In this document: positions 35,901 through 42,260 of the stretch, one piece after another | Layout of the letters: every line of letters begins with the position of its first letter | How positions within the stretch are numbered: the stretch's first letter is position 1 | NCBI GenBank assembly: GCA_005776585.1 | Contig: SXOX01000211.1 | Span: forward strand, 1-46,723 | From: Pseudomonadota bacterium | Lineage (GTDB): Bacteria > Myxococcota_A > UBA9042 > GCA-2863065 | Length of the DNA: 46,723 nt | Direction of reading: 5' to 3' | Notes under the pieces: generated by a model | Databases searched by the model: none | What the model saw: only the letters and a program-made list of their open reading frames with translations | What the model was told of the DNA's origin: nothing | Translations under genes and position numbers: made by a program

Positions 35901-38900
35901 GGTACGCTCCACATCACGCCCGCGGTGCCCGCGAGCCCGCTGGCCGACCTGCCGCTCTCGGGCTCCGTGGGTACGGCGCTCGCGCTCGTTGGCGCCCACA
36001 GCCCGGTCGACTTCGGGACCCGCGCGCTCGGCTCGACCACCCTCGGCGCCGTCTCGGTCCTGAGCCTGGGCTCGGTCCCGGCCGTGCTCGACGGCGCGAC
36101 GCTCGCGCCCGCGACCCTCATCCAGAGCGGCAACGGCTTCGACCTGCCGACCGGGTCGCCTCAGTTCCCTTCGGGGATCACGCTCAACCCGGGTGAGGTC
36201 TACTCGCTCCCGGTCCGCTTCCGGCCGCTGTCTGTCGGCGTCTACGCCAGCACCCTCACGGTCACGGCGGGTGGCGCCAAGGCCGAGGTCGGCCTCCGCG
36301 GGCGCGGCGGCGGCGCACTCGTCGCGCTGCCCGCGTTCGTCGACTTTGGCGATGTCCCCGTCGGCACCACGGCGTCGCTCCCCTTGGCGTTGAGCAACCC
36401 CGGCACGGGCGATGCGCTCACCGTCTTCGCGCTGGGTGATCCCGCGCCGTTCACCGTCGTCGGCGTCCCGGCCAAGGGCGCTCCGCTCGCCGCGGGGGCG
36501 AGTCTCCCGGACGTGCTCGTCTCGTTCTCGCCCAAGGCCCCCGGAACGTGGCAACGCACGCTCCGCTTCAGCTCGCTGGTCGGCGCCGAGGACGCTGTCG
36601 CCGAGATCGTCGTGACGGGCCGCTCTGGCGTGAGTGGTCGCCTCCTCGAGCCCGCCTCGGGCTTCCTCGGCTTCGAGGCCGTCAGCGTGGGCAAGGCCGT
36701 CACGCGACCGGTTCGCGTGGCCTCGGTCGGGAAGGCTCCGCTCAGCATCGTCGGCCTCGAGCTCCCCTCCGGGTGGTTCACCATGGAGCAAGCCCCCGTG
36801 CTCCCGTATGCGCTCCCCGGCGGCACGGCCCTCGATCTCCAGGTGACGTGCAAGGCCACCGAGGCCGGCACGCGCGCCGGAGAGCTGCGCGTGCACACCG
36901 ACGACGTGGCCCATGCCACGCTGGTCGTTCGGCTCGTCTGTCGCACGGCCCCGGCGCTGGCCATCGAGCCCAAGTCCCTCGACTTCGGCGCCCAGGCCAA
37001 GCTCGTCCCGTTCACCAAGTCGGTCACCCTGCGCAACAACGGCGCTTCCCCACTCACGATCGTCGCGGCAGCCAGTCCGGCGCTCGGCAAGCCGGTCTTC
37101 ACCGTGGACCTCGCCCTGCCAAAGACGCTGGAGCCGGAGGCCACCGTGACGGTGCCCATCACCTTCAAAGCGCCGGCGTTCGGCCGATACACCGCGAAGC
37201 TCGTCGTCACCTCGACCGATCCAGTCCAAAGCACGCTCGAGCTCCCGCTGTCCGGCGTCAGCGGGCCGCGCGCGGACGTCACCCCTCCCTTCATCAACTA
37301 CTGTCAGAAGAAGGAGGCTCGGACCATCACGCTCAAGAACGTGGGCTCGCATGCGCTCGTGCTCACAGACGTCGCGCTTGGACCCGACGCCGAGGGGACC
37401 GTCCTCATCGGGTTCCCGGGGCAGAAGCTCGGCGACCCGCCGCCGCTGCCCATCACCCTCGCGCCGCAGCAGACGACCTCGTTCACGGCCACGCTCACCT
37501 CCGTGACGGCCAAGGATGTCGGCCAGGCCACGGTCGTCCTGACGACGAGCGACCCGACCACGCCGACCTCGACGGTGCGGCTCGCCTTTGGCAAGGGCGC
37601 CGCGTTCCCCGACGGGTTCAACGGCACGGCGGATCTCGGCGCGCCGGGCGCGGCCTCGGCGTACCTGGACGCCGTCGGCATCGGTACCATGGGCGCCGCC
37701 GAGCTGTGCACGGGGGGACTCGTGCACGCCTCGCCGCTGACGCGCTCGCTCTATGCCACCGTGCCCGGTCCCGGAGGCTCCGCCCGCGCGGCCGACGAGC
37801 TCGCTGTCGGTGGGCGCCTGGAGCTGGTGTCGTCGGAGGCCATCGGCGCGCTGGGGCTCGAGCCGACGCTCTCGGTCGATCTCGGCGAGCACCTCGTGAG
37901 CCTCGAGGACGGGACGCTGATGCTGACGGCACCGTCGCTCGGCGCGCTCGTCTTCCTCGACGCTGAGGGGCACCTCGCCACCGCCTATGGGAACGGCGGC
38001 GTCATCCGCCTCGGCCCGCTCGTCGGCGCCGGCGCGATCGCGGTCACCGCGGTATCGCACGATGGCGACAAGGGCTTCTACATCGCCGATCGCGCCGGTC
38101 GTCAGGTCGTCGCCGTGACCAAGAGCGGAACGCTCGACGCCGCCTTCGGTCCCGGAGGGCTCTCCAATCTCGCCGCGGTACAGCTCACACCGGGCCCGCT
38201 CTTCGGAGGCTCGATGGCGCTCCTCCCGGGCGGTGGCCTCGCCGTCACCGATCCGACCGAGAGCCGCATCGTCGTCTTCAAGAGCAATGGCCAGCTCGAC
38301 CCCACGTGGGGCACCAAGGGCGTCGTCTCGGTCAAGGCGGGCGCGATGGCGGGGCTCGTCGCCTACGAGCAGGGGCTCGTTCTCGCCGACCGTGCCGCGG
38401 GCGCGCTGCGCTTCTTGGACTCGACCGGTGCGCCGAACACGAACGTCAAAGGCAACAGCGGGCCGGGTGTGCTCACCGTCACCGGTCTAAGCGGTCCCTT
38501 CCCGGGCGCCGACACGCTCGGTCCCAGCCTCATCACGCTCCGTTTCAGCACGAGTGACGTGGTCAACGGCACGCTCGTCGTCGCCGAGCCCGAGGAGCAA
38601 GACGCGCTCTTCGTCGAACCGGCGGGGACGGCCGCATCGGCGGCCCAGAAGACGGGCGCCGAGCTGCGGATCGACTGCCCCATCGTGATGACCAACGTCA
38701 ACACGGCGGGCGCGCCCGAGTCCTCGCTCATCAAGGTCGACAACGTGGGCGACAAGGTCCTGTCGTTGACCGCCCCCGCGAGCTTCATGAGCCCGACCTT
38801 TACGTGCGGCGCCTCCGCGGAAGCCTGCGCGGTGACGCCCATCGGCGCGCCGGGCACCGGGGTCAGCTCCAAAGGCTTCACCGTCAAGTGGTCGCCCCCG

Positions 38901-40589
38901 TCTGGCTCTGCGGGCTGCTTCGAGGACGCAGTCACGTTCACGCATGACGGCATCAACGGGCCGGCCACCACGTGCCCCATCCTCGTGCGCACCAAGGCGA
39001 AGCTCGGCATCTTCCCCTCAGGCAGCTACGACTTCCCGCCGCAGGCGATCGGGAGCGCCTACACGCGCGACTTCGCTATTCGCAACGACGGCTGTGAGAG
39101 CCTCGTGCTGACCAAGACCCAGATGAGCAGCGGCGCGTCCCCGAAGGAGATTCTGATGGAGAACCCGGTGATCGAGGGTAGCCCGATCACCATCCCTCCC
39201 GGCGGTGCCTACCACCTCAAAGTACGATGTCAGCCGGTCGACGTAGGCGAGATTGCCGGCTACGAGCTGGACGTCCAGGCGACGGGGCTCGCGTCACTTC
39301 AAGTGCCGCTCACGTGTTGGGGCGGAGCGAAGCTCGACGCGACCCCGGAGAAGCTTGACTGGGTCAACGTGGCGCCGGCCGCAAGCGAGCTCCAGAACGT
39401 GACGCTCACGAACCTTGGCGGTGGCCTCGTCGAGCTCACCAAGCTCGCCTTCGCCGACGACCCCAAGGGCGCCTTCGCCCTGGTCGGCGCGCCAGCGCTG
39501 CCGCGGACGCTGGGCATTGGCGAGTCGCTCGCGCTGACCGTCGCATTTACGCCGCCGATCGATGGCGAGTACTACGGTACGACGCCCGCGCGGCTGCTCG
39601 TCACGAGCACGGCGAGCCCGACCGAGCTCGAGGTGCCGCTGCACGGAGAGACCGGCGCGTGCGTTCACTTCTCTCCGGAGCCCGTTGACTTTGGCTACGT
39701 CAAGGTCGGCGCGAAAAAGCCGCTCACGCTGACCGCCTCGAACTGCGGCGCGGGCCTCCTGTCGCTGCAGCCGTCGAAGGCCTCGGTCGACAAGAGCTGC
39801 TTCACGCTCGAGTCCTTCGACTCCGTGGCCGTCCCGACCGGCCAGAGCCAGTCGTTCAAGCTGACGTGCGCGCCGACCTCGACGGGGACCTGTGAGGCCG
39901 ACCTGCTCTTTGACACCAACGCGTCGCAGGCCAACGACGACGGCCAAGTGGCGCTGCACCTCGCCTGCAAGTCCGGTGGCTGCCTTGCCGCCGCGCCGCT
40001 CGAGGTCGACTTCGGGACCGTGGACTGCACTTCGGAGTCTCCCACCCGCTCCGTGGTGCTCACGAGCACGGGAAGCGACGACCTGACGGATGTGACGCTG
40101 TCCATCGTCGCGGCCGGCCCCGCGTCCTATTTCGGGCTCACCCCGGAGACCGGCAAGCCCATCACGGTGCCCGCGGGGGACCCGAAGGGCGTGACCATCA
40201 CCGCGTCGTTCTTCCCGAGCAACGTGCCCGGGCTCTACGAGGGCGCGTTCCAGATCGTGTCCGAGCAGGCGAGCTGCCTCCCCGAGGGCGGGCTGGTCGT
40301 CAAGATGAGCGGCCGCGTCGGTCCGTGTCCGCTCGCGCCCGAGCCGAAGGCACCTCCCGAGGGCGGGGGCAGCGACGCAGGCCCGTCGGGCGACGTCACG
40401 GGAGCCGACACCACGACCGTCGAGGGAGGCGGCCAGGCGGCCGAAGGGACGACGCTCAAGCCCTACGAGCCGCTGGATGGGTGCAGCTGCCAGACCGCGC
40501 CGCGCACCGAGCCGCCGCTCCCACTTGGTGGCGCGCTCGTGCTCGTGCTGGCTGCGCTCATCCTGTGGAGGCGCCGAGCGCGGGCATGA
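30000..40589 (+). CDS. Giant secreted CARDB / choice-of-anchor-D repeat protein with MYXO-CTERM-like tail
   Basis: A protein of 3529 residues from ATG 30000, with GGAAG just upstream. A signal peptide (~1-31, ending AALA) is followed by three CARDB-like adhesion domains (~32-380; PDVIVTGLTPAT, ADLVVVSYNAKT), an Ig-like domain and a propeller-like region with delta-60-type phrases (LDTAYGGNQG). Three anchor-D modules of ~100 residues (FGGVSVGQKKTVTITIANQG type) come next, then a second propeller-like segment (DAAFGDGGRI), ten more modules (DFGDVPVGTTASLPLALSNPG), a third propeller segment (LDPTWGTKGVV) and five final modules, about 18 in all. The C-terminus has a Gly/Asp/Thr linker, DGCSCQ, a hydrophobic segment (GGALVLVLAALILW) and RRRARA, which fits MYXO-CTERM surface sorting. 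Likely a long cell-surface stalk or adhesin. Related modules in eukaryotes (ASPM-SPD-2-Hydin) bind cytoskeletal partners, but no function is known for these. Confidence 0.92.
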   Translation: MIRHEFPHVSFRAALLAIGGVLATLPSAALADLDFSCAIAVTQVKDKAHFVITVTNHGTDVFQGPGTIPVSLYRSWPATPTVGDTPDALFDTLSALGPGASKELVADAAVPAGDHTAYCWVNPDIQGTPALSNITEPNWVNNRASANYTIKAIADAPDVIVTGLTPATTDGLSFTFSATATNVGTQPVGAFNVDVYPSSAVSPDFTTQSPYYCVFSGLKVDEEKTVACTGTFTYPTAGAYSAWAFADVDLALTTEVERGNNAFGPITVDAGPADLVVVSYNAKTNISHVDYVATVKNTGAVASKPFDACFWYDRAEAPPKGTQPDAKIQVAALQPNQPPTEVTVPRDDVQNGSYTAWLVLDCEDKVAEGDETNNVANTAILVQGVVNDPPILESLSLPPSCHEGLPCTFVMKVADTTALPLKFQASNGPLGMSSRSDGVFTYVPPLGSARAGVTVTFGAMDQGGQGVTSAVTFDVLPPLAFEGTIGEPGTFSVGNDLSACPVHEVAGMGFAYVRGDENTVLFVGTDGAPTGANKSGAVFVPKVFNIPGLRLGCHLEAAPNGGFLALDIGGSNTVIRLAADGTLLGTAVLPSAVGKTTAYAEGFAFVGGTTFAFLDVGAQRLVLFDVATGKLDTAYGGNQGSKAGAGTPGVIELYADAAMYVYDAYLWTDGDVFRVHNRFFSDRGFADFASNGVRTASHAPNAPDGHALVPADPDAAVQPPWFLLAAPDGGVLVLDLLSNTLQWSDGPPTFAPHDGFALAPKGAPADAPLSPGVVHLDAYGLSGNNLTCAALTAGGFTCHNRDDERGYVIDQAGQLYRNCPTIDVSPPIDNLQFGGVSVGQKKTVTITIANQGGGVLHLADASIIIAPGASPNPTGVFSHPKPPGNTLLYPGDTYAIPVTFQPKQLGTYVASLELTTNACDVVLTIPLVGYSGAKLEAKPTSLTFASAEVGAPAKQHLTVRSIGSTALTLNSVKITGAQASAFAFEPPFVGPATLQPGASLGFDVRFLGTKAGDFSATLELASNDSSFSQVKVPLLARTRALVRPTPTGFGFANLEVGGTRTQSITLTNSGFTTLTLSPPVTEGSLAFALVDAPTGKTSLGPNATLTLTLRYAPTASGTQVGHVVLAHDDASRPPIRLVAIGGPGTELPNGFAGKLSFVEAFGANLEIDRLVLELSTGGFAAFDATTGAILVLQSDATPDAAFGDGGRIQVTGPSGAFPSAANVTAMIELRGGGFALLSKDGPTIYAVDPGGQPLEVVGKAGVIDVAAVHSGVGPDVRTLVQLTPPNEHLAFVDGETDNVYVVTTAGTIPVGAGTGGVIALAGAGSNLGTSVTGAGDSLMVTATNGYAFGDGNKKTLYAMTSGGQLLGQSPIGALLVEAGRLAPYVVAPNPPSLLFHDLAGHVTAFDGGTFGPTAMFQGATTLDFTLAFPSLVPGRSVIGLRSGAGVGVSDSACDCVWFLGNDGKPLTLSPKLTATPPASFDFGRVPVGQTSSEKSFEVANPGTYPLTLDVALASSQFRVLGLPESGRFTVLPGGSATIAVRFAPTAVGQHSATLAIATNDATTPSLVVAVSGSTGPHLTLVPDVSTLDIGLVGPAETRTRELVLGNDGADPLALTSVTLTGDPAIALTGGPANGTSIAPKSSGALKVTCAPTTTGVFAAYLTIVHDDPSQPTRYVALTCRRGGGLVVTPKAIACSGLVAGKTTHCGALSLQNDGSKPVVIGMAAGSTGVSVTGALPATLPPGGVPVVLSVYVTPGAAGVMTGTVDIAHDAVGMLGHTVVPVTATVHGAIDVSPAAIDFGAVPLGAAVDANVTITAPAADVTLLGFATTGSPMFTLPKALPTPAVLTAATTLSVTVRCAPKVSEDAKGALLIATGAPGQPIVTVPVACRAGPVFDVQPKGLHFVGAKKGETRMLPVVVSNLGSAPLGLGKPVVDGAEFSTPFQGGSVPPGGSVLIPVLFAPTADGNPLGTLHITPAVPASPLADLPLSGSVGTALALVGAHSPVDFGTRALGSTTLGAVSVLSLGSVPAVLDGATLAPATLIQSGNGFDLPTGSPQFPSGITLNPGEVYSLPVRFRPLSVGVYASTLTVTAGGAKAEVGLRGRGGGALVALPAFVDFGDVPVGTTASLPLALSNPGTGDALTVFALGDPAPFTVVGVPAKGAPLAAGASLPDVLVSFSPKAPGTWQRTLRFSSLVGAEDAVAEIVVTGRSGVSGRLLEPASGFLGFEAVSVGKAVTRPVRVASVGKAPLSIVGLELPSGWFTMEQAPVLPYALPGGTALDLQVTCKATEAGTRAGELRVHTDDVAHATLVVRLVCRTAPALAIEPKSLDFGAQAKLVPFTKSVTLRNNGASPLTIVAAASPALGKPVFTVDLALPKTLEPEATVTVPITFKAPAFGRYTAKLVVTSTDPVQSTLELPLSGVSGPRADVTPPFINYCQKKEARTITLKNVGSHALVLTDVALGPDAEGTVLIGFPGQKLGDPPPLPITLAPQQTTSFTATLTSVTAKDVGQATVVLTTSDPTTPTSTVRLAFGKGAAFPDGFNGTADLGAPGAASAYLDAVGIGTMGAAELCTGGLVHASPLTRSLYATVPGPGGSARAADELAVGGRLELVSSEAIGALGLEPTLSVDLGEHLVSLEDGTLMLTAPSLGALVFLDAEGHLATAYGNGGVIRLGPLVGAGAIAVTAVSHDGDKGFYIADRAGRQVVAVTKSGTLDAAFGPGGLSNLAAVQLTPGPLFGGSMALLPGGGLAVTDPTESRIVVFKSNGQLDPTWGTKGVVSVKAGAMAGLVAYEQGLVLADRAAGALRFLDSTGAPNTNVKGNSGPGVLTVTGLSGPFPGADTLGPSLITLRFSTSDVVNGTLVVAEPEEQDALFVEPAGTAASAAQKTGAELRIDCPIVMTNVNTAGAPESSLIKVDNVGDKVLSLTAPASFMSPTFTCGASAEACAVTPIGAPGTGVSSKGFTVKWSPPSGSAGCFEDAVTFTHDGINGPATTCPILVRTKAKLGIFPSGSYDFPPQAIGSAYTRDFAIRNDGCESLVLTKTQMSSGASPKEILMENPVIEGSPITIPPGGAYHLKVRCQPVDVGEIAGYELDVQATGLASLQVPLTCWGGAKLDATPEKLDWVNVAPAASELQNVTLTNLGGGLVELTKLAFADDPKGAFALVGAPALPRTLGIGESLALTVAFTPPIDGEYYGTTPARLLVTSTASPTELEVPLHGETGACVHFSPEPVDFGYVKVGAKKPLTLTASNCGAGLLSLQPSKASVDKSCFTLESFDSVAVPTGQSQSFKLTCAPTSTGTCEADLLFDTNASQANDDGQVALHLACKSGGCLAAAPLEVDFGTVDCTSESPTRSVVLTSTGSDDLTDVTLSIVAAGPASYFGLTPETGKPITVPAGDPKGVTITASFFPSNVPGLYEGAFQIVSEQASCLPEGGLVVKMSGRVGPCPLAPEPKAPPEGGGSDAGPSGDVTGADTTTVEGGGQAAEGTTLKPYEPLDGCSCQTAPRTEPPLPLGGALVLVLAALILWRRRARA

Positions 40590-40666
40590 CGGTGTGCGCG
40601 GGAATCGATCCCCGCCCCTTGCCGGAGCGTGGCGCGCTGATAGTCTCCGCGGCGGAGGTGCGACCA

Positions 40667-41446
40667 GTGGGCAACGGGGTGCGATACGTCATGCTGCGAG
40701 CGCTCGTCATGACGGGGCTCGTGTCCGCGTGCGCGACGGGCGGCCAGGGCGACACGTGCAAGCTCGACTCCGACTGCAAGCCCGGCCTCATCTGCGGACC
40801 CAAGAAACTCTGTCAGTCGATGCAAGGCGCCTGCGAGACGCTGCCGTGTGGGGCGACCGCTGCGCCCGATGTCCCGCTCGTCTCGCTGACTGACGCGGTC
40901 ACGGAGACGTCCGCCCCCGCCGACGGCACGAGCTGCAAGGCCTCCGCAGGCATCTTTGCGCCGGCCGCGACCTGCCTCGCTCCTTCAGCCACCCTCAAGG
41001 TCGTCGGGATGGAGGTCCTCAAGAAGGGCGGCTTGGGCGCGCAGGGCGGGCTGCCGGGCGCGGCCAACGGCGTCATCGAGAGCAGCATCAAGAACGGCGA
41101 GTTGGCCATCACGGCGCTCGTCGATGGCGAGCTGACGGCCGGTTGCGCTCCCGTCATCGCGTGGACGAGCGCGGACCATCCGCGCAAGTCCGACTGCACC
41201 GCCGAGCTCGACGTCTTCCCCTTTGCGGTGCCGTCGTTCAAGATCGCGGTGCCCATCACGAACGCAAAGTACGATCCTGCGACGCAGGAGCTCTCGGGGC
41301 TCGTAGACGAGGCCTTGCTCATCTCGCAGCTCGATCCCAGCGTGCGCAGCGTCGCCGACGGATGGATCTCCCTGGATGTCGACACCGATGGTGACAACAA
41401 GGCCGATCGCGCCAGCACGTTCCTCAAGCTGGTGCTCGCCCCGTGA
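40667..41446 (+). CDS. Putative lipoprotein with short Cys-rich head; unknown function
   Basis: A protein of 259 residues starting at GTG 40667, with GGAGG 8 bases upstream. Starting at the internal ATG 40691 would give too short a signal. The lipobox LVSAC places the anchor at Cys22. CKLDSDCKPGLICGPKKLC is a Cys module like those in the lipoprotein at 28758. A Thr/Ala linker follows, then a ~170-residue beta-rich domain (ELAITALVDGELTAGC, VPSFKIAVPITNAKYDP) that I do not recognise, ending with a calcium-loop-like DVDTDGDNKADR. Its stop overlaps the next start (GTGA), so it is coupled to the DUF4159 gene and may serve the same envelope process. Confidence 0.82.
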   Translation: MGNGVRYVMLRALVMTGLVSACATGGQGDTCKLDSDCKPGLICGPKKLCQSMQGACETLPCGATAAPDVPLVSLTDAVTETSAPADGTSCKASAGIFAPAATCLAPSATLKVVGMEVLKKGGLGAQGGLPGAANGVIESSIKNGELAITALVDGELTAGCAPVIAWTSADHPRKSDCTAELDVFPFAVPSFKIAVPITNAKYDPATQELSGLVDEALLISQLDPSVRSVADGWISLDVDTDGDNKADRASTFLKLVLAP

Positions 41447-42243
41447 CGGAGCTCACCCGCCGACAGCTCCTGGCGGGTGCGCTGGGCGCGGCCACGCTCG
41501 GCGCCGGCGATGCGCTCGCGATCGGCGATGGCTCGAAGCTCAAGCTCGCGCAGCTCGAGTACGCCGGGACGTGGGACAGCCGCCCGATGGCCTCGCTCGT
41601 GCTCGCCCAGGAGGTGCGCTTTCGCACGAGCATCGACGTGCAGCTCAAGCGACAGGTCGTGCGCGCCGAGGACGCGGCGCTGTTCGATCTGCCGTTTGTG
41701 ACCATGCTCGGTGACGTGCGCTTCAAGTTTCAGCCCCGCGAGCGCGTGCGCCTCAAGAAGTGGATCGAGGCCGGAGGTATGCTGTTCGTCGACAACACCG
41801 GTCGGTCCGAGCCGTCAGAGGCCTTCGACGCCTCCCTCCGCGCCGAGCTCGACGCGATGTTCCCCGGCCAGAAGCTCGCCAAGGTGCCGTCGCAGCACGT
41901 GCTCTACCGCTGCTTCTACGTGCTCGACTTCCCCGCGGGCCGCGCCATTCGCCGCACCTTCCTCGAGGCGCTCTCGCTGGAAGGCCGGCTGGCCGTCATC
42001 TACAGCCAGAACGATCTCACTGGTGCGCTCGATCGCGATCGCGTCGGCGCGTGGACCTTCGACGTCGAGCCCGGCGGCGAGCCGCAGCGCGAGAAGGCGC
42101 GCCGGCTGGCGGTCAACCTCATCCAGTACGCCATGTGCCTCGACTACAAGGACGACCAGGTCCATCTCGACTACCTGCTCCACCAGCGCCGCTGGCGGAG
42201 CCCGCCCCCGGGCATCCGACCGGAGGATCGCAAGACGCCGTAG
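41443..42243 (+). CDS. DUF4159 family protein with Tat signal
   Basis: A protein of 266 residues from GTG 41443, overlapping the upstream stop by 4 bases. The N-terminus LTRRQLLAGALGAATLGAG is a twin-arginine signal. The body matches DUF4159: KLAQLEYAGTWDSRPMA, then a block where a row of residues builds a Rossmann-like fold (LPFVTMLGDVRFKF ... LKKWIEAGGMLFVDNTG), then VLYRCFYVLDFPAGR and NLIQYAMCLDYKDDQVH. Family knowledge: DUF4159 proteins are usually encoded with MoxR ATPases, DUF58 and BatA/VWA membrane proteins; their function is unknown. Here only the VWA-type partner follows, 17 bases downstream. Probably a periplasmic partner of that membrane protein. Confidence 0.88.
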   Translation: MTELTRRQLLAGALGAATLGAGDALAIGDGSKLKLAQLEYAGTWDSRPMASLVLAQEVRFRTSIDVQLKRQVVRAEDAALFDLPFVTMLGDVRFKFQPRERVRLKKWIEAGGMLFVDNTGRSEPSEAFDASLRAELDAMFPGQKLAKVPSQHVLYRCFYVLDFPAGRAIRRTFLEALSLEGRLAVIYSQNDLTGALDRDRVGAWTFDVEPGGEPQREKARRLAVNLIQYAMCLDYKDDQVHLDYLLHQRRWRSPPPGIRPEDRKTP

Positions 42244-42260
42244 GCGCCGTGCCGCACCCG

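Noticed and set aside
35487..38060. 857-codon minus-strand open frame inside the giant protein gene
   Set aside because: It is composed almost wholly of Arg, Glu, Ala, Gly and Asp, typical of the complementary frame of a GC-rich gene. The plus strand carries recognisable repeats throughout.
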